Shown in pieces: positions 1-6,682 of a stretch of DNA of 7,824 nucleotides (position 1 is its first letter; the number at the start of each line of letters is the position of its first letter). Made by a program: the position numbers and the translations under genes. The stretch lies in contig CP070790.1 in NCBI GenBank assembly GCA_020346805.1, forward strand, positions 29,752-37,575, given 5' to 3'. The notes beneath the pieces were generated by a model, which was not told the origin of the DNA, did not search any database, and saw only the letters and a program-made list of their open reading frames with translations. Source of the DNA: Planctomycetota bacterium (GTDB taxonomy: Bacteria; Planctomycetota; Phycisphaerae; UBA1845; PWPN01).

Positions 1-576
1 GGGCACACCATTGCCACACTCCTCAATTACGCAGTTCTCATCGCAGCCGTCACCAGGGTCGGTGTTGCCATCGTCACATTCCTCGCCGACCTGGAGTACG
101 TCGTTACCACACTCCTCAATTACGCAGTTCTCATCGCAGCCGTCACCGGGGTCGGTGTTACCATCGTCACATCCCTCACCGGCCGTCACGTTCAGGGTTC
201 CGTCGCCGCAGACGACCAACGTGCAGTCGTCGTCGCACGTGGCCGATTCACCGCCATCGTCACATTCCTCGCCGACCTGGAGCACACCGTTGCCACACAC
301 CTCAATTATGCAGTTCTCATCGCAGCCGTCACCGGGGTCGGTATTACCATCTTCACATTCTTCGCACGCACTTGAGTTTACCGTGCCGTCACCACAGACG
401 ATCAACGTGCAGTCGGCGTCGCACATGTTCGATTCACCTGCGTCGTCGCATTCTTCGCCCGCGGTTGAGTTTACCGTGCCGTCGCCGCATTCGACTACCG
501 TGCAGTCGTCGTCACACGTCGCCGATTCGCCTGCGTCGTCACATACCTCGCCTGGATCAAGTTCGCCGTTGCCGCA
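1..576 (-). repeat. In-frame tandem cysteine-rich repeats (Myxo_disulf_rpt/DUF4215-like)
   Basis: Six complete units and the start of a seventh encode residues 720-911 of the gene above. Each unit begins CG(N/D)G or a variant and carries GEECDD-type and (D/E)xxC segments. Unit starts are at residues 720, 749, 780, 813, 842, 875 and 906, giving lengths of 29, 31, 33, 29, 33 and 31 residues. Two loop types occur: a long one, CDDGNTDPGDGCDENC (units 3, 5 and 6), and a shorter one, CDD(A/G)GES..CD.DC (units 1, 2 and 4). The DNA copies are close: 11-88 and 104-181 differ at only five of 78 positions, and a third similar copy begins at 290. Known proteins with this repeat are exported and use the cysteines in disulfides. 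The array probably continues past the left edge. Confidence 0.92.
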
Positions 577-2733
577 ACAACCAACACCGAAGCAGCAATC
601 GGCCGGCACATTTGGTCCGTTGGAACAACCCTGGAAGGCATCAAAGTCGAACGAGTCAATATCACCGTCGCCATCAGGGGCGTCGGATCCGCGATCGAAA
701 CATCTGCAATTATCCGGGTCACTCGGATGGGGATTCCCATTCCCAGAGTAACAAGTCTGGAATATGGCAAAGTCGTCCTGGTCCACGTCCCCGTCACAGT
801 CGCCATCCATGGAGGGATCATTGCACTGGGACGGGCATGAGCCGCCGTAATCCGCACAGGTGGTACCGGCACCCAGCCAGTTCCGCGGGTCGCACTGTGA
901 TAGCGGCACTCCATCCTGACAGTTGTCGCAAGGCGTACCGGTACAGCAGGCCCCGGTGGGTTCCGGTCCGGGAGGCGGGGGCGGGCTGGCTGAGTCCCAA
1001 ACGGTCTTCAGTATGCATGAGGAATCCCCTTCATGCCCGGTACAACCACCACCCGAAGCCGGGTAAGCGCAGCTCTCTGCCAGGTGATATCCCAGGTCAC
1101 CCACCAACGTATCGGTGGGGTAATCATTTTGTAGACACATGTAGTTCTGAGCGGTCGGACCGGTGCAGCCGCCGCAGGCACCTAAAAGGTTGGACAGGTA
1201 GATTCTACCGCTCACATCGTCCCGCTGGAGATATTCTGCCCCTCCCCGAGGCCAGTTACAGCGGTCGTTGTCCAGAACCTTGAGAAGCTTCAACTCGTTC
1301 GGATAGCCGTCTTCGGTATCCGTCAGATCAAAAATATGTATCCAGTAGTCAGGAGGCTCAGTTCCTGGACCATTACAATGCTGTTCCAAGTTCCCGTTGC
1401 GAGGGCAGATAACCAACTGGTTACCCCGTACGGCAAGACCCGAAGCTCCCGCGTACGAGCCATGCCCCAAGGCAGCCTGGTTCTCTCGCTGGATAACCAG
1501 GTTGGTGGACTCGTCCTCCGGCGTGTTCGGGTCGTCGGTGAGCGGAACGACGTATATGTTTCTTCCACCGATCTTACCTTTGGTGCTGCATTTGACCACA
1601 TCACCGTGCCAGAGGCCATCACCATGCCAAACACTACTCCGGTTCGGTGGGGTGGTGGCGTTGAAGAATTTGCTGGTGAAATAAACATTGCCGTTACTAT
1701 CGAAGTCGATGGCCGGCCGTACATTGGTATCACGTATTTGGCCGTTGTTAGAGGAAACGCTGTGAGGATTGGGCATCTCATAGATCTGCACCAGTTTCAC
1801 CACGTCCGGATCTGATTGGGGTATGGGCTGACCCACCATTTGTGCTTTGTTGCTGCAATAGTATGGGAGGTCAGCTTCGCTTTCGTAGTAGACCTCCGGC
1901 CAGTCGGGCAATGCAAATTCGTAGATCCGGCCCCTCGCATAAGCCGGTTCACCCGTTACAGGATGTAAATTCATAGCGGGGTCAAATTCGGCCATGGCCA
2001 CTGCGACCATGAGGGTGTTCTTGACCGGATTGTAACGAATGGTACCTGACCGGGCCCCGTTGTTGACACCGTGTCTTATCCATTCTCCCCATGTATCGTC
2101 ATCGCACCAGGGGGCGACGAGCATATCGGGACTGTGGTTGTTACATTTCTCCCACTCCCCCGGCAGATCATGGAATGTGCTGGCGGCATAACCGACGGAC
2201 ATCACGCGAATCCTCTTGCCGGTGGAATCCAATTCCACGATCTGAAAACTGGCGGTGTAATTTGTGTAATCGTATGCCGGAGGATCGTATTGAGCTTCTT
2301 GGCAACCCGCCGGTACTTCCCGAGGACCTTGTGCGCTCCTGACCTCGTAGACACCGAACAGACGGGGACCGGCCGGCGTGTACTGTCCCGGCACCGGAGA
2401 GTTGGAGAAACACAGAGACTTGATCCTACTGCTATCCTGCCCGTTATTATCCCACTTATACCGAGTACATATTGCTTTCTCGTCGGTCCCCCACCCGGAT
2501 GCGTAGGAATATAAGATGCCTTTATCCATGCCATCTGTATACGGCCCGGGTCCGTCGAGCATGGTTTCGTCGAGTATTTGGACATTGCTTTCACAGCCGC
2601 TGTTACGGAGGACATAAATATCGTCCGTGTCAAACCCGTTGCCGACAGGGAACGCCCAAACCGGCTGGGCCGGAAGATTCATTACCACCAGACCCATCAA
2701 AACAATAAGCAGAGTACTTGTAGTGTTTCTCAT
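1..2733 (-). CDS. Large exported modular protein with unrecognised core domain, dockerin-like EF-hands and cysteine-rich repeats (3' end outside window)
   Basis: The frame is open from the ATG at 2733-2731 to position 1, exactly 911 codons with no stop; the C-terminus lies beyond the left edge. The start is supported by AAGGAAGGG seven bases upstream and by a signal peptide: MRN start, hydrophobic residues 8-20, probable cleavage after PVWA (residue 27). Order of modules: core domain at about 32-580, with motifs NGFDTDDIYVLR (32-43), NNHSPDML (198-205), IRYNPVKNTLMVA (232-244), GRIYEFALPDWPE (268-280) and RPAIDFDSNGNVYFTS (339-354); Pro-rich linker SPPPPPGPEP; ACC cysteine motif (595-633); dockerin-like EF pair (639-703), first loop with Asp at 643, 645, 647, 651 and 654, second loop degenerate; then cysteine-rich repeats from 720 onward. 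The core resembles no family I can name; short strand-like segments ending in D/N-x-x-x-N-x-(V/L)-(Y/M) suggest a beta-propeller, which is inference. It is a tandem paralogue of the gene at 3107-6661. No enzyme motif is visible; a surface or extracellular binding role is a guess. Confidence 0.94.
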   Translation of the reverse strand, partial: MRNTTSTLLIVLMGLVVMNLPAQPVWAFPVGNGFDTDDIYVLRNSGCESNVQILDETMLDGPGPYTDGMDKGILYSYASGWGTDEKAICTRYKWDNNGQDSSRIKSLCFSNSPVPGQYTPAGPRLFGVYEVRSAQGPREVPAGCQEAQYDPPAYDYTNYTASFQIVELDSTGKRIRVMSVGYAASTFHDLPGEWEKCNNHSPDMLVAPWCDDDTWGEWIRHGVNNGARSGTIRYNPVKNTLMVAVAMAEFDPAMNLHPVTGEPAYARGRIYEFALPDWPEVYYESEADLPYYCSNKAQMVGQPIPQSDPDVVKLVQIYEMPNPHSVSSNNGQIRDTNVRPAIDFDSNGNVYFTSKFFNATTPPNRSSVWHGDGLWHGDVVKCSTKGKIGGRNIYVVPLTDDPNTPEDESTNLVIQRENQAALGHGSYAGASGLAVRGNQLVICPRNGNLEQHCNGPGTEPPDYWIHIFDLTDTEDGYPNELKLLKVLDNDRCNWPRGGAEYLQRDDVSGRIYLSNLLGACGGCTGPTAQNYMCLQNDYPTDTLVGDLGYHLAESCAYPASGGGCTGHEGDSSCILKTVWDSASPPPPPGPEPTGACCTGTPCDNCQDGVPLSQCDPRNWLGAGTTCADYGGSCPSQCNDPSMDGDCDGDVDQDDFAIFQTCYSGNGNPHPSDPDNCRCFDRGSDAPDGDGDIDSFDFDAFQGCSNGPNVPADCCFGVGCCGNGELDPGEVCDDAGESATCDDDCTVVECGDGTVNSTAGEECDDAGESNMCDADCTLIVCGDGTVNSSACEECEDGNTDPGDGCDENCIIEVCGNGVLQVGEECDDGGESATCDDDCTLVVCGDGTLNVTAGEGCDDGNTDPGDGCDENCVIEECGNDVLQVGEECDDGNTDPGDGCDENCVIEECGNGVP
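598..2640 (-). repeat. Duplicated core + ACC + EF-hand cassette, copy 1
   Basis: This segment (residues 32-712 of the left gene) is paralogous to 3242-5377. The proteins align from NGFDTD to the VPAD motif, with insertions mainly in loops. DNA similarity is also high in patches: 1645-1720 resembles 4319-4394, and 854-906 differs from 3492-3544 at only two positions. Outside the cassette the two genes encode different modules. Confidence 0.85.
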
Positions 2734-2740
2734 TTCAAAA

Positions 2741-2749
2741 CCCTTCCTT
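2741..2749 (-). promoter_or_regulatory. Ribosome binding site, left gene
   Basis: On the minus strand AAGGAAGGG lies seven bases (TTTTGAA) before the ATG at 2733. The paralogue at 6661 has the same arrangement: AAGGAAGGGG..., then seven bases ending TTGAA, then ATGAGA. This shared leader fixes both starts and shows that the duplication included the translation start region. Confidence 0.65.
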
Positions 2750-2886
2750 TACTTAAGAATCCTCACTATCTACCTGCGGTTTCGGTTATCTGATTATTTC
2801 TACGTAGACAAGTTAAAAGAATATCATCCTCCTCGGCTGTTTATCAGATGTCGTTTCCATCTTTACATGTCATTTATACGTGACAT

Positions 2887-2974
2887 GTCATTCCCAACTT
2901 GATTGGGAATCCAGATTCCCGTTTTCACGGGAATGACGCGGGGGCGAATGGATTCCCCGATTAAGTCGGGGAAT
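2887..2974. repeat. Triple-hairpin REP-like palindromic element
   Basis: Three perfect hairpins of the form ATTCCC...GGGAAT follow one another: 2890-2897 with 2903-2910 (8 bp stem, 5-base loop), 2915-2921 with 2928-2934 (7 bp, 6-base loop) and 2952-2960 with 2966-2974 (9 bp, 5-base loop). In addition gtcattccc at 2887-2895 is the inverse complement of gggaatgac at 2929-2937, so the first two hairpins sit inside a larger inverted repeat. Dispersed intergenic repeats of the 'attcccg...cgggaat ccag' kind are known from many bacterial genomes, so this is probably one member of a genomic family. It could also act on the transcript end or stability. Whether it is mobile cannot be judged from one copy. 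Confidence 0.82.
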
Positions 2975-3068
2975 GATATAAATGCAACTTGCATGACGCT
3001 TCTGGACGCTAAACACATACATACCATCAGCCCGGGGCAAGTGACAGATATGGATTAATTTTTTAAAT

Positions 3069-3094
3069 AACAATTGATCACCGGATCAACTGTT
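3069..3094 (-). terminator. Possible weak terminator of the 1184-residue protein gene
   Basis: The inverted repeat starts 13 bases after the stop codon. Read on the minus strand it forms an 11 bp stem (one G-U pair) with a four-base CGGT loop. It is followed by ATTTAAAAAATTAA rather than a clean T-run, and the stem is AT-rich, so Rho-independent termination would be inefficient at best. Confidence 0.4.
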
Positions 3095-3106
3095 GTCCAT
3101 CTACAA

Positions 3107-6100
3107 TTACGGACAAGTTACCGAAGCACAATCAGTCCCCGCTCCTTGCGGAGTGCCCGACTGATCCAGGCACACGCCTTTGGTAAGATCTTCGCAAGTC
3201 GGGCCCGCCTTGCAGCATGCCTGAATATCGTCACACTCAGAATCGGCCGGCACATCGGGCCCGCTGGCACAGGACTGGAAGGCATCAAAGTCGAACGAAT
3301 CAATATCATTATCATCCGGAGAATCACCACCTTTATCGAAGCACTGACAATTCAATCCTACCGGATAGTTGTTACCGTCGTCCGAATAGCAACGCTGGAA
3401 CAAGGCAAAATCGTCCTGATCCACGTCACCGTCACAGTCGCCGTCCATGGAGGGATCATCACACGCATGCGGGCACACGTCGCCGTACTCTGCACAGGTG
3501 GTGCCGGCACCCAGCCAGTTCCGCGGGTCGCACTGTGACAGCGGAACTTCCACGCAGCTGTTGCAAGGTGTACCCGTACAGCAGGCACCGGTGGGCTCCG
3601 GTCTCGGAAGCCCCGGCGGGCTGGCTGCGTCCCAAGTGGTATCGAGGTTCCCAGGACTGGACGCGTCGGGATTAGTCACCGTTAGGCTATAGCCTACATC
3701 GCGCACCACCGTATTGTCCGCTTGTATAACCTCGAAGTTCTGAACGTCGCCGCAGGCACCCATAATGTTGGCCATGAAGATTCTATTGCTGACAGGGTCC
3801 AGTTGGGCAAAGTATGGCACACGAGGAATATTGGCGCGGGTTGCATCAAACAAGGGGCAACCAGCGTCGGGGTGGCCTCCCGTACAGGTGGTATAATCAG
3901 AGTAGTCGCCCAGATACGCGAGTCGCAGCAGTTCGTAGTCGTAGCCCACTTCGGTACTAGTCAGGTCAAATATGTTTGGGTAAAGGAAGGGAGGGCCATT
4001 GCCATAATCGTTACACCCCTCTTGATGAGGGACAGTAACCAACTCGTCGCCCCGAACGGCGATACCATGACCTCCCCAGTACTCGAGTTGCCCCAAGGCA
4101 ATTCGATTGTCCATATCGATGACCAGGTTGCTGGCCTCGTCGTAGGGTGTGTTCGGGTCGTCGACGATGGGAACGCGATATATGACTCTTCCGTCGATCC
4201 TACCTTTGGTGCTGCATTTGACAACGTCGCCATCCCAACCGGTGCAATCGCCCATCCAGCGCCAACCGCATACTGGTTGTTGTGGTGGAGGAGGATTAGT
4301 GCAGTAATATTGCCAGCACGGTGGGGTGGTGGCGTTGAAGAATCTGCTGGTGAAATAGACATTGCCGTCACTATCGATGTCGATGGCCGGCCGGGCATTA
4401 TGATTACGTATCTGGCCGTTGTCGGACGAAACACTGTGAGGAAAGGGCATCTCATAGATCTGGATCAGTTTCACCAGGGCTGGATCTGATACAGGTATGG
4501 GCTCACCCAACATGTCTGCTTTGTTGGTGCAGTATTCCGGGAGTTGATCTTCGCTTGTGTAGTATTGCTCCGGCCAGTCGGGCAGGGCAAACTCGTAAAT
4601 GCGGCCTCTCGGATAATTTTCCTCTCCCGTTACAGGATGGTACTGTACACCGTTGTCCCATTCGCCAATGTTGGCTGCGACCATGAGGGTGTTCTTGACC
4701 GGGTTGTAACGAATGTTACCTACTCGGCACCCGAAGTTTTCGTTGTGGCGGGTGTATTCTCCCCATTCATCATTATAGCCCCAAGGGGCACAAAGCATAT
4801 CGGGGCTGTGATTGTTATAGGCATTTCCATTTCCACCCTTAGCTGCATCAAAATCTGGATACCTGGCTGCCAGATCATAGAACTGGCTGGCGGCCAAACC
4901 AACGGACATCGCACGAATTCTCTTGCCCGCGGAATTCAATTCTATGATCTGAAAACTGGCGCTGGAATACGTCCAATCCCATGCCGGTGGATCATGTTCT
5001 TCATGCCCCGGATAATAAGGCGGATCCGGACCTACAGGACCTTCTGAGCTCCTGACGTCGATAACGCCGAACAAACGAACCCCGGCCGGCGTATACGTGC
5101 CTGCAATCGGAGAATTGGAGAAACAGAGCGACTTGAAATCACTGTCATCCTGGCTCAGCCCCATATCCTTGTACACAGTTTTTATTGCCTTCGGCCAGGT
5201 GTCGTCGGCAATTGTACCGAAGCCGCCTAGGTCCATGTGGTACACCGGGTCTGCTGGATTAGCTGGACGGCTGAACCAGGGTCCAGGTCCGTCGAGCTTG
5301 GTCTCGTCGAGCATCCGGACCTCGCTTTCCCAGGATCCGCCTCGCAGCACATAGATCACGTCGGTGTCAAATCCATTGCTGGTATCGCACGGGTCGATCG
5401 GAGGGCCGCTCACACACGTCCCGTCTTGACAGGTATCGTTCTCGGTGCAGGGATCACCGTCTTCGCATGAGCTACCGTTGGGCACGTTGGTGTGGTTGCA
5501 TGTGCCGTTGCTGCACGTATCCGTCGTGCAGACGTTGCCGTCATTGCAGTTGGGGACGTTTACGGTCACCATTTGGCAGGTGTCGCTCATGCAGCCGTCG
5601 GCAATTCTGCGTGTGCGGGCATAATACGTGGTAGTCGAGGTGGGCGAGACGCTCACCGAGTTGACCCCCGTCCCGCCAGGCACCGCCGTGCCCCCGCAAC
5701 CGCCGATGGTCCAATCGGTGGTCAGGCCGGCGCCGGGATCGTTGACCGACAGCATTGAGGAGTCCCCACTGCAGACCGTGGCCGGCGACGCGCCTATCCC
5801 GGTCGGGTCGGCCGGCGGTATACAGTCATCATCCGTTGTTCCAACCGCCATCTCGCCAATCAGATGGCTGTTGCCACTGCCTTGGGGGGGCTTGGCCCCA
5901 CCCTGCTGCACGAACTGGACTTGGGTGATGTAACCCAGGTCGAAGGGAATCGACGGTGCGAATATGGTCGCCCCATCCAGCTTGAAGGTCACGGTCTGTG
6001 GGCCGGTTTGACCGTCGTAGCTGATGTCAAAATCGTGCCAATTTCCATCGCTTGCCCAGTCCCCGACATGCGTGCTGCTGTAATTCTCGGGGGTTTGGCC

Positions 6101-6661
6101 CGGAGCGTATATCCGGGCTAACGCGTCCCGCTCGGCGATCCGCCAGTAAAGCACAACGCTGGCACTGGTCTCAACCCGGACCTCGTCGTACATCGTCGTA
6201 TCCACTCCGTTGGCCTGGTGGGCCTTGAAGTGGAAGGTCTGGTTGTTCTTCGAGTCCATGCCCGTGACCGTCTGGTACAGGGTGTAGACGTCGTCTACCC
6301 CCATGCCCCAAGCCCGCACCGACCGGGGCGGCTCAAACGTGGCTTCTATCACGTACGAGGTTAGCGTATTGAAACCCGGCATGTTAGACCAACCCAGGTC
6401 CGATATGGGGGTTCCCGGGGTCTGGCCCGTGAAGTTGTCATGCCACAGCACCGTTGGTGGCAATTCAGCATAGGCAATCGAGCCGGACATCGCGACCATG
6501 ATCACGCCCAGAGTCAAGAAGGTGACAAATTCGGTCATCATTTCGTTCCAGCCACCGGGAACCGTTGCGTTCCGCTCCGGCTGACAGGAAACGACCGCTC
6601 CCAGAAGTCGAGTTTTTGACATATTCATCCCTTTCCTTGAAACAGGCACCAAGCTTCTCAT
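3107..6661 (-). CDS. Large exported modular protein: LamG/ConA-like, Ig-like, cysteine module, unrecognised core, ACC motifs and dockerin-like EF-hands
   Basis: Complete gene of 1184 codons ending in TAA at 3109-3107. Modules in order: export signal with hydrophobic stretch 46-60 and probable cleavage after SIAYA (residue 65); LamG/ConA-like beta-sandwich (about 68-275); Ig-like domain (about 287-370, with CSGDSSMLSV and STTTYYART); cysteine module of CNDGNVCTTDTC / CEDGDPCTENDTC type (372-418); core domain (429-1010) shared with the left gene, including NGFDTDVIYVLR, NNHSPDML (616-623), IRYNPVKNTLMVA (650-662) and RPAIDIDSDGNVYFTS (757-772); ACC motif (1027-1063); dockerin-like EF pair (1069-1133; first loop Asp 1073, 1075, 1077, 1081, 1084; second degenerate); final ACC motif (1149-1183) ending VTCP. 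ACC motifs of this style are familiar in planctomycete secreted proteins. The start at 6661 has a good ribosome binding site, but later starts at 6628, 6622 or 6541 would give a shorter signal peptide. No catalytic residues are recognised; LamG and Ig modules favour a binding or adhesive role (inference). Confidence 0.95.
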   Translation of the reverse strand: MRSLVPVSRKGMNMSKTRLLGAVVSCQPERNATVPGGWNEMMTEFVTFLTLGVIMVAMSGSIAYAELPPTVLWHDNFTGQTPGTPISDLGWSNMPGFNTLTSYVIEATFEPPRSVRAWGMGVDDVYTLYQTVTGMDSKNNQTFHFKAHQANGVDTTMYDEVRVETSASVVLYWRIAERDALARIYAPGQTPENYSSTHVGDWASDGNWHDFDISYDGQTGPQTVTFKLDGATIFAPSIPFDLGYITQVQFVQQGGAKPPQGSGNSHLIGEMAVGTTDDDCIPPADPTGIGASPATVCSGDSSMLSVNDPGAGLTTDWTIGGCGGTAVPGGTGVNSVSVSPTSTTTYYARTRRIADGCMSDTCQMVTVNVPNCNDGNVCTTDTCSNGTCNHTNVPNGSSCEDGDPCTENDTCQDGTCVSGPPIDPCDTSNGFDTDVIYVLRGGSWESEVRMLDETKLDGPGPWFSRPANPADPVYHMDLGGFGTIADDTWPKAIKTVYKDMGLSQDDSDFKSLCFSNSPIAGTYTPAGVRLFGVIDVRSSEGPVGPDPPYYPGHEEHDPPAWDWTYSSASFQIIELNSAGKRIRAMSVGLAASQFYDLAARYPDFDAAKGGNGNAYNNHSPDMLCAPWGYNDEWGEYTRHNENFGCRVGNIRYNPVKNTLMVAANIGEWDNGVQYHPVTGEENYPRGRIYEFALPDWPEQYYTSEDQLPEYCTNKADMLGEPIPVSDPALVKLIQIYEMPFPHSVSSDNGQIRNHNARPAIDIDSDGNVYFTSRFFNATTPPCWQYYCTNPPPPQQPVCGWRWMGDCTGWDGDVVKCSTKGRIDGRVIYRVPIVDDPNTPYDEASNLVIDMDNRIALGQLEYWGGHGIAVRGDELVTVPHQEGCNDYGNGPPFLYPNIFDLTSTEVGYDYELLRLAYLGDYSDYTTCTGGHPDAGCPLFDATRANIPRVPYFAQLDPVSNRIFMANIMGACGDVQNFEVIQADNTVVRDVGYSLTVTNPDASSPGNLDTTWDAASPPGLPRPEPTGACCTGTPCNSCVEVPLSQCDPRNWLGAGTTCAEYGDVCPHACDDPSMDGDCDGDVDQDDFALFQRCYSDDGNNYPVGLNCQCFDKGGDSPDDNDIDSFDFDAFQSCASGPDVPADSECDDIQACCKAGPTCEDLTKGVCLDQSGTPQGAGTDCASVTCP
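3242..5377 (-). repeat. Duplicated core + ACC + EF-hand cassette, copy 2
   Basis: Residues 429-1140 of the 1184-residue protein. This is the partner of 598-2640. It is about 31 residues longer overall, mostly through loop insertions such as the Pro/Cys/Trp-rich segment at residues 781-810, where copy 1 has a much shorter loop. Confidence 0.85.
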
Positions 6662-6668
6662 TTCAACA

Positions 6669-6682
6669 CCTTCCCCTTCCTT
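6669..6682 (-). promoter_or_regulatory. Ribosome binding site for the start at 6661
   Basis: AAGGAAGGGGAAGG on the minus strand ends seven bases before the ATG at 6661 and matches the leader of the tandem paralogue. A second purine-rich motif, AAGGAAAGGG, lies inside the reading frame six bases before the ATG at 6622 and just before the ATG at 6628, so initiation at the internal codons is also credible. Confidence 0.6.

Larger units (their letters stand above)
2734..3106. other. Gene-free spacer between the paralogues
   Basis: No credible coding sequence lies here. The spacer holds the ribosome binding site of the left gene, a triple-hairpin element at 2887-2974, a possible terminator of the right gene at 3069-3094, a 10-base palindrome TGACATGTCA at 2881-2890, and a direct repeat of acatgtcatt at 2865-2874 and 2883-2892. 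The left gene probably has its own promoter, since a terminator-like hairpin separates the two genes. I could not pick out a convincing -35/-10 pair. Confidence 0.7.

Noticed and set aside
1..576. CRISPR-like appearance of regularly spaced similar blocks
   Set aside because: The units are contiguous, in frame, of 87-99 bases and without unique spacers. They encode a known type of cysteine repeat.
11..751. 246-codon plus-strand open frame rich in PSSHSSP-type repeats
   Set aside because: It is the antisense shadow of the cysteine-repeat array. Its repetition follows the tandem repeats of the minus-strand gene, and it has no independent signal.
495..914. 139-codon minus-strand open frame over the EF-hand/ACC region, with a similar one at 3358-3588
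   Set aside because: Both are out-of-frame shadows of the same paralogous segment. The in-frame reading gives the recognisable ACC and EF-hand motifs.
1336..1815. Plus-strand open frame whose protein resembles that of 3722-4489 (both contain GGGVEE...VDGRP...ITYLAVV)
   Set aside because: The similarity comes from the paralogous minus-strand genes on the opposite strand. Conserved antisense frames are expected when the sense DNA is conserved.
1..2733. Possibility that the left gene is a frameshifted pseudogene
   Set aside because: Reading the minus strand codon by codon from 2733 gives 911 uninterrupted sense codons with coherent domains. It lacks a stop only because the window ends.
2888..3073. 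61-codon minus-strand open frame containing RHSRENGNLDSQ
   Set aside because: It translates the hairpin repeat. Such peptides are a common artefact of ATTCCC/GGGAAT palindromic repeats.
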